The notes under the pieces were generated by a model. The model did not search any database and was not told the origin of the DNA. It saw only the letters and a list, made by a program, of their open reading frames with translations. From contig JAJUBI010000001.1 of the NCBI GenBank assembly GCA_022419385.1, forward strand, positions 496,001-560,000: a DNA stretch of 64,000 nt, read 5' to 3'. Made by a program: the position numbers and the translations under genes. Below are positions 24,460 to 35,069 of the stretch, in pieces (the first letter of the stretch is position 1; every line of letters begins with the position of its first letter). The stretch comes from Paraconiothyrium sp. Pb-2020. Its lineage: Eukaryota > Ascomycota > Dothideomycetes > Pleosporales > Didymosphaeriaceae.

Positions 24460-25545
24460 CTACAAGTCCATAGTCGCCAAAGCCTGCACAATCTTGTCCA
24501 CATCCTGGATTCTACCCTCCACCATGTCAATTGCTGTGCTAGGGCTCATCCACATGGTGTGCTCTTGCGGCGGCAGGGGCTGAATGCTCTCGTCCACGGG
24601 GACCCTGAGTGCACTCAAGATCTCAAGGTCGTCAACGTATGGGTCGTTCAGATAGTCGAGCTCGTCCGCACCAAGGGCTGCGATCTGATCCGCCATCTCC
24701 TGCACATGCCATTCGTTCTCTAAGATCTCAGCTTCGGCACGCTGGTGTTGGAGCTGCGCCTCAGTATCCATGTGGATGAGCCAACGCATAGCCCACAGCG
24801 CAGCCTTCTGTTCGCGCTCATCTTCTGGCTGCAGGTCCGCTTCGGCCCAGTAGTGCTCGATGGGAAAAGGTAGTTCGGGCACGACGGTCTGGAGATTTGC
24901 GACTGCCTGGCGCAAAGTCAGCTTGATATGTTTCTACCAAAAGTAGTTTTGAAGTGACTTGGACAACTCTACCTTCTTCATGCGCGTCATCTGTGCAGCA
25001 CCCCAGCTGATGACATCCCACTCGTGTTTCTCCCAATAACTAATGAAGCCATCTTGATGCATCGTGTCCCAATAGTCGGAACTGTGCTCGATGGCCTCGG
25101 ACCAGGCGAAGCGGAAATGCCGGCAGAATGCATTGGTGTCGAAGTCGCAGACGCGGTCTGGATTGGGCAAGGCGTAGACAATGAGTACGCACAGCATGTT
25201 GAAGCGAGAAACGGAAATCTTCGTGCTGAATGTGTGCTTGGGGTCGATGCCTAAGAACCAGATGGCGCGGTTTAGAGCCCTCTCTTCGGCATTCGCGCCC
25301 TTGCGCGCTTTGAACCCCAGGCGTGCGAGCTTGTCGTGGTTCTCAAAGTACCACTTGAGGTCGTACTCCCGGGGGACGCCGTCCAGAAACCTGCATGCTT
25401 CTGTTTCATTGATGATGTCGTAGAGTGTGGGCTTGCGGCCATTGGCAAAGAGGCTCTTGGGGAGATGTTGCATCTTAATCGCATAGAGGCGGCGGATATG
25501 CGCATCGAGGGCGACCTTCTCTTGGTGTGAACGCATGGTGGACAT
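24460..25545 (-). CDS. hypothetical fungal protein, about 344 aa
   Basis: I do not recognise this protein. Exon 1 at 25545-24973 begins MSTMRSHQEKVALDAHIRRL, and exon 2 is at 24921-24460. They join in phase 0 across a GTAGAG...TCAAG intron. A TAG acceptor 12 bp earlier would add four residues and shorten the intron to 39 bp. The first 190 residues are rich in Trp, Phe and Tyr and look globular (YDLKWYFENHDKLARLGF, CRHFRFAWSEAIEH). The C-terminal 150 are acidic and predicted helical, with a possible coiled coil around AQLQHQRAEAEILENEWH. There is no signal peptide or membrane segment. The upstream frame stays open but has no ATG before 25545. Coding status rests on the long consistent frame and the phase-matched intron. 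Confidence 0.68.
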
Positions 25546-28038
25546 CTTGGAGTCTATGCGAGTGTTTCGGTGCGAGTCTTGGTGGAAGAGGGGCAGCTGG
25601 GCTTCAAAAGAACGGCGAGCGGCAGGTGAGGGCAAGAGCGAAAGCGGAGACGTAGTGACGCCCGCTTGCCAGGCTGCCACATCACACGTGATGGTCTGAG
25701 CGTGTTGCCTAAGTAGCGTAGCGTGGAATTACGAAATAGACCTTGCGCCGCTCACTGCGCGCATTCACCTCGCAAACGCGCGCATTCTGAGAATTTTCGG
25801 TAGTTCACATAGTAAAAAGTGCGCTATACACTTTCCAAAGCATTTCAGAGCATTTTTCAGCATTCTCAAGCATCCTTTCACAATTGGGGCTTATAAAGAT
25901 GATGTTTAGAAGCCTACACTGATAGTGAATTGGAACGCCACGTGATACACGCTGACGTGATAACCTACGCCCACGATCCAAAAAAGGAGTTTACTATAAA
26001 GCAGTGGGGTATATCAGCAGATAATCAAGAGCGGAATTAGATCGGCCAAAAAAAAAGAGGAACCCATGTGGCCGCCACGTCCACCCGCGATATCTCTCAG
26101 ATGACCGCGGACTTAGCTTTAGCCGGATTCGAACTGACGCCCTATTTGAAAACCCCCGAATCCACATGTAAAGCCCCCAGAAACCACATGTCCGACCAAT
26201 GGACCTATAGGCGTTTTGATAGCATTGAGACTAACTTTTTAATATATATACAGGAAGGAGAGACAAGATCTGTGGTAGTTTTGACAGAGTGAAATCGTAC
26301 GTTTCGAGCAGGTGAAAGGTAGAAATGAACTTAGCACGCGTATCGGTGAATGGGCTCTAGGCTGCAATAGTAGAGTGACGGTTAGTGAAGTATGAAAGGT
26401 GCTAGATTGACTTGATCAATGATGGCCTCTCCTTATGTTTATGACTATCGCTCACTCTATTTAACATTATTTGTACCTATTCCTTATAAGCGGGGTCAGC
26501 TGCTGTAATGCTCTTGAGATTCTAGTATTTGTGTTGTACCAAGATGAGCAATGCAGTACCCAAGCTTATGAGATAGCGCCGTATATAACAATGCAAGGTT
26601 CATTGAGCAAAGAGGCTTCGAAAGCACCGACATATCACCTCGACAACCTCACATTGCCACCTCGTACCGTCAAACTGCCAATAAATAACGAACAAAAGCA
26701 TAAGACATAGATATGTGTTGATAACATGTCATTGGCGCCCGCACGCCGAGCGTAGGATCACGAAGTTGTATCCGTAACTCCCCCCCGGAAATGGTGCTCT
26801 TATCGTTCGCTATAGCCCTCATCGACCGCTCGTCCACCTCGAATACAACTCAAGCACCGCGGTCCATGGCGAGGTTGTCGACGTACAATCACTGTACCAG
26901 GGTTAGGACAGGATCCCCACATACGTTTGCCGGGACATGGCACAGGCGTCCTTATCTCGTGATTGCAGTCCCAAGTTTGCACGTCAATATAGCACATATT
27001 TGGGGTGGTGTGAGCTTTGGTTTTGGAATTGTGTTGTGGGTCGTCTTTTTGCTTCTTTTGGTGGTTCTGAGTGATTACTTTCTGATTTCTAGCGTATATT
27101 TCGTGCTTTGTTGGAGGTTTGGGGATGTAATAGAGAAGGTTGCGGCTGCCGTGTTCTTATACTGTGATAATCTGCTGTGAATTTGGCAGACTGCGACAGC
27201 AGGAAGTATCGTGAAGGGGAACAATAAAGTAGACTTCGTTCAACGCATACTGGAATGCAGGCGTTACCCATCATCGCCGCGATCGTATCAAAGTGGATAG
27301 CCTTCACCTCCACATTGACATACAAATCATTTAGTCAACTGCACACACGATTAATTAGAAAGGCCGTTGAATTGGCAGCTGTCCTGAGTGAACGTAAGTA
27401 CAGAGAACTCGGCTCTCGGGTCATGGTGTAGGGCTTCAGTGGTTTTTGCACTTTGGGAACACCTTTCATCGGCCATTACATAGCATGTGATCGCACAATC
27501 TGATTCGCTTGGAGCAGTTTATCTTGGATCTTCGTGGAGCACTTTGTTGCCGCTAACAATATAGCCCTCGTACGTGCATTGCGGCTCTGGATGTGACTTG
27601 GTTCACGTTAGAAAATCGAGCATATCTATGCAGCAAGACCTTCCGCTCCCTCCTATAGCATGGCAGCATCATCTCAAGACTATATCTGACTGGTACTTGA
27701 AGTGACTCAATTACAATGGATCTCCAGGCCCTCTCCATGATTTCACGTCGCAGCTGAACATCACCTTCACAAGCAAGTTATACTTACCTCACAACAGTGC
27801 AACATATTGACGTGCTATTGACTGAAGTCTTCCATGTATGGAAACGATATGTAATGCCAATTGGTGGCCTCGTGTACGTTGTCACATCGCGCCATGTAAT
27901 ATCCTCCCCTCATCGGCCGTCTTCGTCTGAAGTTAAACGTTAGAAATCCCGCTACGCTCGAAGTCGAGATTGGGATTGAGATCGATCCATTTGATCATTG
28001 TTAGACGCTCACAAACGTTTCCATATGAGCCAAAACAA
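25546..28038. other. gene-free, AT-rich interval with tRNA-like signal
   Basis: This is the longest AT-rich stretch of the window. It includes short reiterations of AGCATTT/AGCATTC at about 25838-25875, a tRNA-like Pol III signature at about 26048-26174, and no supportable protein gene. A 129-codon plus-strand frame at 26791-27180 ends in a hydrophobic run but has no homologous look. Confidence 0.5.
26048..26174 (-). other. tRNA-like / SINE-like element candidate
   Basis: On the minus strand, positions 26135-26125 read AGTTCGAATCC, ten of eleven bases of the Pol III B box. The flanking arms GCTTTA (minus, 26174-26169) and TAAAGC (minus, 26121-26116) are complementary and 59 nt apart overall, like a shortened acceptor stem. 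A run of nine T on the minus strand (26056-26048) lies about 70 nt downstream of the B box and could terminate Pol III. The unit is too short and its T-stem too imperfect for a working tRNA. A tRNA pseudogene or SINE head is more likely. I found no clear A box. Confidence 0.35.
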
Positions 28039-28436
28039 CTATAGGGGCCCCCAGAAGAGGACGGTAATACCAGCAAAGCCATATCCAAGAATCCTAAGCC
28101 CAAGTCTAACATCGTTGCTCATGCCAACCAAGATCGACGCCACGATGAGCGCCCAAGAAACCCACATGAGAAGTACAGCTACGAGCGGAGCATACTTGCC
28201 GGGGCAGATCCTCGCCAACCCTGGTACCCTGCGTAACAAATTCGATCGTGTGATCATCCCCATGAAGTTGTACAGCAATACGTACGCCCAACCAAAAAGC
28301 AGAAGGATGCCAAAGAGAACGAAGGTCAGCGTTCCGAGGAGAATATCACGCCGAAGAAGTCATAGAGAAGATAGTGCAAGTCGACGAACGCCTGCATGCT
28401 AAGTATGGATGAGGCCAGCGAAAGCGGGAGGATCAA
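28039..28436 (-). pseudogene. frame-disrupted small membrane-protein gene (possible remnant)
   Basis: Two overlapping minus-strand frames carry convincing hydrophobic coding sequence. The first (28436 to about 28328) reads LLSLLAVLILPLSLASS and then FVDLHYLLYDFFGV before a stop. The second (about 28345 to 28039) reads DILLGTLTFVLFGILLLFGW, then two or three more membrane segments, and ends FAGITVLFWGPL. No GT-AG intron with matching phases joins them, so a frameshift is the simplest explanation. A branch-point-like ACTAAT and a TAG just upstream of 28436 hint at an upstream exon. It sits just downstream of a HET gene on the same strand. The function is unknown. A sequencing error or an unrecognised intron would make it an intact gene. 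Confidence 0.35.
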
Positions 28437-28736
28437 AACGGCTAGCAAGCTCAAAAGCTAGACGCGGCCGGATTAGTAAAGGCTTCGACCCATCTCGAGG
28501 AATTGGAGGCGATGTCCAGACGGAGTGAGATTGATGCGGCTAGTTTCTGTACGTGGTTGCAAGAGGGGCCATAATAACATGGCACAAACGCAACGTTTTC
28601 AACATTTTGAAACAGTGTCTGGTTTGCACAACTGCATGTCCGCGTGTTATGACACCACCAACGTCATTTCTCAACGAGTAGGATATGTCATGAACAGGTC
28701 ACTAGCATTACCTCTGATGTCTATACCCTCCCTCCC

Positions 28737-30806
28737 TCAGATGATCTCCATCTCTTTGCATGCGCTCGGCTGCCATGCTTCGCCGTGCATGATGCCGGCT
28801 ACGTACGCCGGCCCGATCAATTTCCATCGGTCTCCCACCGGCCTGATTATAGAAGCATATTTCCCCCCTCTTAAAACCACGATGCTGTCGCCAACTCGAG
28901 CATTGAGCGATATTCTCGCCAGCCGCCCGCCAGACGTTCGCGAAAGCCTGCAGCCCATACTTACGCTCAGTAGCAGAGTCACGAGGTGAGACTTTGACCT
29001 CGATCGAATTAAAGAGATATAAGAAACCACGCCGATAATCAAATTGTACACGGTAAGTGTCCCAACCTCTATTCCAAGAACCCGCAGGAAAGACAAACGA
29101 CGCAACCACGTCATCAATAAGCGCCAGTTCTTTTCATATATCTGAATGGTAGTTTCCAGGCTCTGGATGTAATCACCCGCTTGTAAGACTTCATGGAAAA
29201 TTCTCTTCTCACCATTCGTCGGATGCAGGGGGTCCGCAAAGGCCAGATCCTCCCAGCTCAGTAGCGCCGCCACGAACGCACTGACGCGAAGGCAGGTATT
29301 GATGAAGAGACGGATTTTCTGGAAAAGGGACAACCCGGTTCGTTCCTCGCCGAAAAGCTTCCACTTCTCTTCGTTATCGTCCTTCAATGCCCCATGGAGA
29401 ATGTGACCAGACGACGCGACCGTATCCACGACGTACCCATCGAGCACAAGGACAGACCCATCCACCACCCGTGGACTACAGCGCTCGTTCTCTCCACACG
29501 CGTGAAACAAAACCTGCTTTCGGGCGAGAGCGTAGGACATCTGCCCGATCGCCAGGTGCTGTGCAAAGGGACTCGCCGGGCCCCATCCGGCGCCTTCCCA
29601 GGTCGTGCTTATATCCAAGCTCCAGTCCGGAACCCAGGAAGGAAGATCGTCCAGTCGAGGCTTCATCAACGACAGAAAAACTGCGTCCTCAAGCAGTCGT
29701 AAATTGCCAGACTTTTTCATGATAGTCAAAGCCGCGTTCCTATAACACTCAGTCACAGAAAGCTCGTAGTTCGGCACTATTGAAAGCCCATCCTCGTCTG
29801 GATGAAGATCCACTAGGCCCACAATGCCATAAATCTTATCATGGGGCATTGAAGCTCGGAAGGCTGCCGTTATCCGTGTCATCTGAAGCATGTCAATGGT
29901 GTTGAAGGATCCCCGTAAAGACACGGCTTCGGCTGATTTTTCCGCCGAGTCCTTTCTCTGCTGATGCTTTCTATCAAACGCGAACTTGAGCTGGTAAAGA
30001 CCTCGGCAGCATGCGCTCCAGGGCGTAGCGCCGATGCGTGCCATCATCCCACTAGCACCCATGGCCACAACGTATCCGGACGAGAGATCGTCCCAGGACA
30101 GGGTGTCGTGTCCGCAGATCATGGTCACAGTTGTCGCCACGCAGACCTCTTGAATGACCCAGACTCTTGTCCACCACGGCCGCTCGAGGACTGCACGAAG
30201 CGCTGCAAACTCCTGTGGTAGGAGCTGGAAACGCTCGTCTGTCTCGATATCATCGTTTTGCGCCACGCCCTCCGGTCCGCACAGCCTCTGCAATGTCTTG
30301 CGATACGGACCAAGCTTGACGACGCTCATTGGGTCCACCGACCAACGCTCTACCATCTCCGGCCAGTACTTGCTCAGTCTCCTCAAGGTCCTGTACGCTA
30401 GCCCGCTGTCGTCCGCACTTGGTCCAAGCCAGACCAACACGCGCTCTGCGCGCCGGTAAATGTCGCGCATGAAGACCACCTGGACCGATCGCTCGCCCGG
30501 ATCATCTTGGTTGATGCATATAGCATCTATCCATAGTACGCGGACTCTATCCGCGTATCGCAGGTGCCGGAGAGCTGACTCGAGATTGTTGGTGATAGGA
30601 AACGGACGCTCATTACATTCAATGAAATGCTGGTTGGTACGGTCTCCCCAACAATAAGACAGTCCCTCAAAAGGCGGGGCGGTTGCCAACTCGATACTGA
30701 AGACAGAGCAACGGACTGCATCAGCTTCAGATTTCGCCGGTAGCAGCTTGAGCAGTCGTATATGTGGATTTACGTGCGCCGATAGAGGTTCGTAAAGCGG
30801 CCTCAT
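28737..30806 (-). CDS. HET domain (heterokaryon incompatibility) protein
   Basis: This is a single-exon gene of 689 aa with ATG at 30806. The HET domain occupies about residues 45-215. Its three hallmark blocks are visible: FEGLSYCWGD (47-55), VLWIDAICINQDD (90-102) and, after WLGPS, RPWWTRVWVIQEV. HET proteins can trigger regulated cell death when incompatible fungal strains fuse, but most family members have no known partner. The C-terminal part holds a hydrophobic stretch (GTLTVYNLIIGVVSYISLI) and ends with the module seen in many such proteins, GDSIVVLRGG, RPVGDRWKLIGPAYVAGIMHGEAW. A GTAAGT at about 28961 on the minus strand lies in this C-terminal region, but no intron is needed for an open frame. 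Confidence 0.93.
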   Translation of the reverse strand: MRPLYEPLSAHVNPHIRLLKLLPAKSEADAVRCSVFSIELATAPPFEGLSYCWGDRTNQHFIECNERPFPITNNLESALRHLRYADRVRVLWIDAICINQDDPGERSVQVVFMRDIYRRAERVLVWLGPSADDSGLAYRTLRRLSKYWPEMVERWSVDPMSVVKLGPYRKTLQRLCGPEGVAQNDDIETDERFQLLPQEFAALRAVLERPWWTRVWVIQEVCVATTVTMICGHDTLSWDDLSSGYVVAMGASGMMARIGATPWSACCRGLYQLKFAFDRKHQQRKDSAEKSAEAVSLRGSFNTIDMLQMTRITAAFRASMPHDKIYGIVGLVDLHPDEDGLSIVPNYELSVTECYRNAALTIMKKSGNLRLLEDAVFLSLMKPRLDDLPSWVPDWSLDISTTWEGAGWGPASPFAQHLAIGQMSYALARKQVLFHACGENERCSPRVVDGSVLVLDGYVVDTVASSGHILHGALKDDNEEKWKLFGEERTGLSLFQKIRLFINTCLRVSAFVAALLSWEDLAFADPLHPTNGEKRIFHEVLQAGDYIQSLETTIQIYEKNWRLLMTWLRRLSFLRVLGIEVGTLTVYNLIIGVVSYISLIRSRSKSHLVTLLLSVSMGCRLSRTSGGRLARISLNARVGDSIVVLRGGKYASIIRPVGDRWKLIGPAYVAGIMHGEAWQPSACKEMEII

Positions 30807-32631
30807 TGTGCCGCGCGCGATGGCAAAGCGAACAAATACCTAGGGAGTGTTGAAGAGCGGAAGAAGGCAATGGGTAATCGAGGAAAGCCAAATATCTGAA
30901 GTTTGAGAATTGGCGGGGGACCCAGGGGTCCAAACCTAGCGTGCAGGTGCTCAGCATTGCATGTGCAAGGATGTGTGTGGGGGCGACATCTGGAAACTTG
31001 TGGACAGTATTGCGTGATATCAATCATCCACAGACAGAGCCTCTAATTCACAAGATTTGATCGTAAAGTAGTGATTACTAACATCACTAGGTTGTGGAGG
31101 TCAGTCTTTGCGTCCCTAACACCCACTACTGAAGCTTCTCATAGATTGATATAGGAGTTCACTCTGAGCACTCGAATACGGCTCACTGCTCGGTGAACGC
31201 TGCGAAACCGAGCAATCACTCGAAGGATTACGAGAAAAGACGTTCCTTCGCCCAAAATCCTGGGCTCAACGATTATAAGCCACTCTTGGATGAACCGCCA
31301 ATGTGAGTCGTAGAGTATGCTTACCTCAGGGACGTGTGCGGCCGGCTTTGTGTATTGCGATACTTTTCGTCACCGCAGATCAGATTCCTCGATCGCGTAA
31401 CAAGCCTGTTCTTACGCGTGGGTGATGGACAACGATATTGAAGCAATTGGTATTGGTCTCGGCCTCCTTCCCCTTTTCGTGATAGCCAATTGTTATAATG
31501 CGCTCTGGCATCTTCCAGATCAAAACCAGAGCAGCATCTTCTGAGTCGATGCATTGCTCACTGGCGAAAACAATAATTATGATAAAGCTAGTAGTAGGAA
31601 GACGAACGAGAGGGAGAGGAAGAAGAAGAATTCGTCGAATGTTGAGACAACTGCCTAAGCGCAGCCAGTGATACTGCACCTTAGGAAGCACACGTGGCGA
31701 GTGACTCTCTTAATTGGAGTAAGCGTTCTCAAGTTCGAGCTATCATGCTAGGATACGTTCGAAGTCTGATATGACGTCAAGAATCGAGAGGTATTCGAAT
31801 CGCGCAGAATGCATGCCATTAGAGGTGAATGAAACGCTCTCGACCACGCGAAGCGCTATCTTCCTAGGTTTCAGATGGTCTCTTGAAGTACTTCGATATA
31901 TTGATTGTTATACCACCTGTCGTCTAGGTAAAAGTGACTTTTTCGTAGGATCACGATACAGAAAGGTTCATTTTCTCGGCATTCATCATGCCACAAATAG
32001 CTGGGTACAGAATCGTGACTTCACACTGCTACTCGATTTCCTTTACTTATTTCGTACAGTGCCAGCTCAGCAATACTACCATGTACACATAGCGTAGGTC
32101 CAGAGCTTTTCATCGACTCGTTGGGCTGGACGTAAGTTTCATCAGAAGACTTCCCACTTTTGATTAATCAGAGCATGCACCTCTGGATGCTCCTTGCATT
32201 TTCACTGCCTAGACTTGGACTTGTTCACAAGCACTGGCGAGGAGCGGGCCAACATCCCCGGTCTCTTTTGATCACAAGGCGCGACCCCTCCGCCAACGCG
32301 CACTTCCAAAGCTGAACTGCCCTACCTCAGATTAGTATCCCACGCAAACTCGGCCGCTTCAACTAGCATTCTTTGAGCCTGAATCCCACCAGCTTCATAG
32401 CCACTCAAGAGAAGCCGGTATCGAGGATCATACGAGGTCGAGTCTATCAGTCTACAATCCTCAAAGGTGTAAGATTTTCTTGTTGCTCCTTCAACCTGCC
32501 ACTGACACATCACAGGACCCCACACTACCTATAAAACTCTCTCCTCGAGGTTCAGCTGTGCCCACACCCACACCCACGATCGCACAAACACTCAACTCTA
32601 CTATCAACTCCGAGAAAAACACTGTGGTGGG
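30807..32631. other. gene-free divergent interval
   Basis: The interval lies between the 5' ends of the HET gene and of the orphan gene at 32632. It is AT-rich in the middle, and its short frames are without support. A CA/AC-rich stretch (CCCACACCCACACCC, about 32560-32575) precedes the orphan's ATG. Confidence 0.5.
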
Positions 32632-34248
32632 ATGTCCGATCGGTTCCTGCACCAGCACAAAGGCTTCACGCTCGTCTCTAAAGATGATGAACGTGGTCTA
32701 GAAGCCTACACTACACCCGACGCTCCCTCGCCCATCTACAAGTCTATCTCTGATCCAGAATCTCGACATCCCCTCGTATGCGCCGACTCGATGTCAACGT
32801 TCGGAGGTGGTGGTAAAACCGCGGCTACATTAGGTGGCGTTGACGATCGTCGGGTTGATCTCATCGATGAGTCGCAACTTAGCAACCCATTCAGTGCTTC
32901 TGACCGCAAGAACTGGCAATCGAAGAACCAGCCGCACACTCACAAGGAGCTCCCCGACTCGTTTGATCAGCGTTTCACTTACACCAAAGAGCCACGACCT
33001 GACGAAATGCTGAGCACCTCTGTCCACAAGCGCTCAGCTCCTGTTGATGAGCCAGGGGTTCGCAGCACACGCGCCCGAATTAGTGAACTTCCGGCGGGCA
33101 TTGTTACAGTTGGAGGAGATAAAGACCATCGCCTCTCCGCGGGATTTGAGGGACAGCACCGCGGCAAACGTATCCGAACGGGTGAGAATCCGACGAACAT
33201 CGCCACCGCCCCAGTCACTCATGGTGCTCGTACAGTCAAGAACCTTCTCTTCTATGACGACCCTGCTGGGCTAGCAGCTGCAGAGAAATTTCTTCAGGCT
33301 CGCAAGAAACTCGTCCGCAATCGCCCCTTGATCTGGCAGATGTCTTACCTTCCGGACGACGTAGGCCCTGATGGCCCTGAGCGCTGGGACCCTCCATTTG
33401 ATGTCACGCAGGTTCCCTGGCCAGAACGTCACCATATTGCGAGCACTGTAACGGAAAATGACACTGCGCCGGTCATTCAACACCCTCGGGGCTCTACATT
33501 CCTCGAGCGTGCTACTTCTTCGTTTAAGGGCTTTCGCGCTTACCACGGGAAGTTCGGAGACATCAGTTCTCAGGCAGCCCTGGTTCACAAAAATCATGCG
33601 GAAGGTCACAAGTTCGAGGATAAGAACTCGGGAGATGACATTCCTTTAGCTCCCTCCTCAGCTGTAGGTTCTGTCCATATCACAAAAGGATATTACGGTG
33701 GAAATCACCCTGGCAAACACGTGTTCTCGGCCATCAATGCAGAACATCCAATGAAGATCACAAAGCCGGGCTCTCCGACTAAGCAACCGCCTGCCCTACT
33801 CGCGCCGGAGAAGAATCACGCTGACTCCGGCTCCAAGCGTTCACGAACTGGCTCTGGTGTCCCTCTCACGGGCTTAATCAAGAACAAGACCGACAGTCGC
33901 TCCGGTACTAAAGATGCTGCTGCATCTGCATCTAGGTCCACTACTGTTACCCGGGGACAGAACAAGCGCCCGACGCCTGAAGAGAATGTGGCCATGCTCA
34001 TCGCATATCTCAACAATTGGTCTTATCCTCAAATGAGCCGGGAAGGTAGTTTCAGCTACGATCAGGTGCAGATTAAACAGCATTTCATGTATCTCGTCTG
34101 TAGTGACAGGGTCGGCCCGCGTCACGAGCGCGCTAATGGCGGACGCCGTTGGGCCACTCTTGAGTGGGTGCGGAAGTATCAAGTCCAAGGTGACTGGGAG
34201 GAGAGGGATGGGAAGGCGTGGGCTGTTGATGTCGAGGTGAGGGATTAA
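32632..34248 (+). CDS. orphan protein, 538 aa, with basic C-terminal domain
   Basis: I do not recognise this protein. It is one uninterrupted exon beginning MSDRFLHQHKGFTLVSKDDE. Residues 1-430 are hydrophilic, rich in Ser, Asp, His and Pro, and likely disordered. They carry basic patches such as GKRIRTGENP and GSKRSRTGSG that could import it to the nucleus. A more ordered block lies near 215-270 (FYDDPAGLAAAEKFLQARKKL, then RPLIWQMSYLPDDVGPDGPERWDPP). The final 100 residues (TPEENVAMLIAYLNNWSYPQMS, then RRWATLEWVRKYQVQGDWEERDG) look like a compact Trp-rich fold. There is no signal peptide or membrane segment. The length of the frame makes coding likely. Confidence 0.78.
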   Translation: MSDRFLHQHKGFTLVSKDDERGLEAYTTPDAPSPIYKSISDPESRHPLVCADSMSTFGGGGKTAATLGGVDDRRVDLIDESQLSNPFSASDRKNWQSKNQPHTHKELPDSFDQRFTYTKEPRPDEMLSTSVHKRSAPVDEPGVRSTRARISELPAGIVTVGGDKDHRLSAGFEGQHRGKRIRTGENPTNIATAPVTHGARTVKNLLFYDDPAGLAAAEKFLQARKKLVRNRPLIWQMSYLPDDVGPDGPERWDPPFDVTQVPWPERHHIASTVTENDTAPVIQHPRGSTFLERATSSFKGFRAYHGKFGDISSQAALVHKNHAEGHKFEDKNSGDDIPLAPSSAVGSVHITKGYYGGNHPGKHVFSAINAEHPMKITKPGSPTKQPPALLAPEKNHADSGSKRSRTGSGVPLTGLIKNKTDSRSGTKDAAASASRSTTVTRGQNKRPTPEENVAMLIAYLNNWSYPQMSREGSFSYDQVQIKQHFMYLVCSDRVGPRHERANGGRRWATLEWVRKYQVQGDWEERDGKAWAVDVEVRD

Positions 34249-35069
34249 GTTCGTGCTGCTTGTCTGCAAGGGGCAAGTGAGTGTGGAACCTGGGATCGTG
34301 AGCGAGTCTACTAAGGCTCGGCCACTTCCGACATGTTCTCCATGCGGACCCCTCATTTTCTTGTAGGGGAAGTACATGTCGGGTTCATATAGTGAGGTCG
34401 CCCTCTGGAGTTACGGCCTGTTCTAGCAAGGGTTTTCGCTTGCCGGATTATTCAGTGCCAGATGTTCAAAACTCTGTGGACGGTTGTGTTGGCCTGCGTC
34501 GGGGATGGATGGGTGAATAGATAGCTTGCTGCAAAAGTATGATGATATTGTTTGCATTTCCAAAACGTTGAATTTGTGTATAATTGGTACACGTGACATT
34601 TTTGCGCAATGAATCGTATAACAAGTATTGTGCGCCATTGTACCCCTGCCCTGTTGTTCAATGAAAATAACTCAAGAATCATTGAAAGCCTCTTCCAGAG
34701 ATGTGCTTGCTTGACGATACACAGCTTTTGTAGAACAGGCCAGGCAAAAAGATTGTACCGATGCAGTGGCCTTCCCCATACTTCCCTCACATGCTAGTTA
34801 GCATCACCATCCTCTCGCTATAACTGCTTCGTAGGGTCGATTTTGAGACGTGATTCGTGGAAGAAGTAGGAGCATCAGTACAATTACAATCCTAGGAAAG
34901 GCTCAAAAACGTGAAAAGAGAGTAGAAGTATTTGCAAATTTGTCGTAATTTCTGTAGCTTCATTTAAAGCCCTCAGGCCAAGCTCGTCACTCCCCAAACT
35001 CTAAAAATATGAACAAGAAATGTGTCTCTGGTATCTTCACTCTAATGGCGCAACCCCTTTTCACCACAT
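34249..35069. other. gene-free convergent interval
   Basis: This is 3' flanking DNA of the orphan and peroxidase genes, AT-rich from about 34500. No gene or element was recognised. Confidence 0.5.

Noticed and set aside
26116..26174. Functional tRNA gene
   Set aside because: Only 59 nt between the complementary arms, a mismatched T-stem and no recognisable anticodon arm or A box.
26791..27180. 129-codon plus-strand frame with a hydrophobic C-terminus
   Set aside because: The hydrophobic part is a T/G-rich stretch in AT-rich DNA; no start context, intron or homologous look supports a gene.
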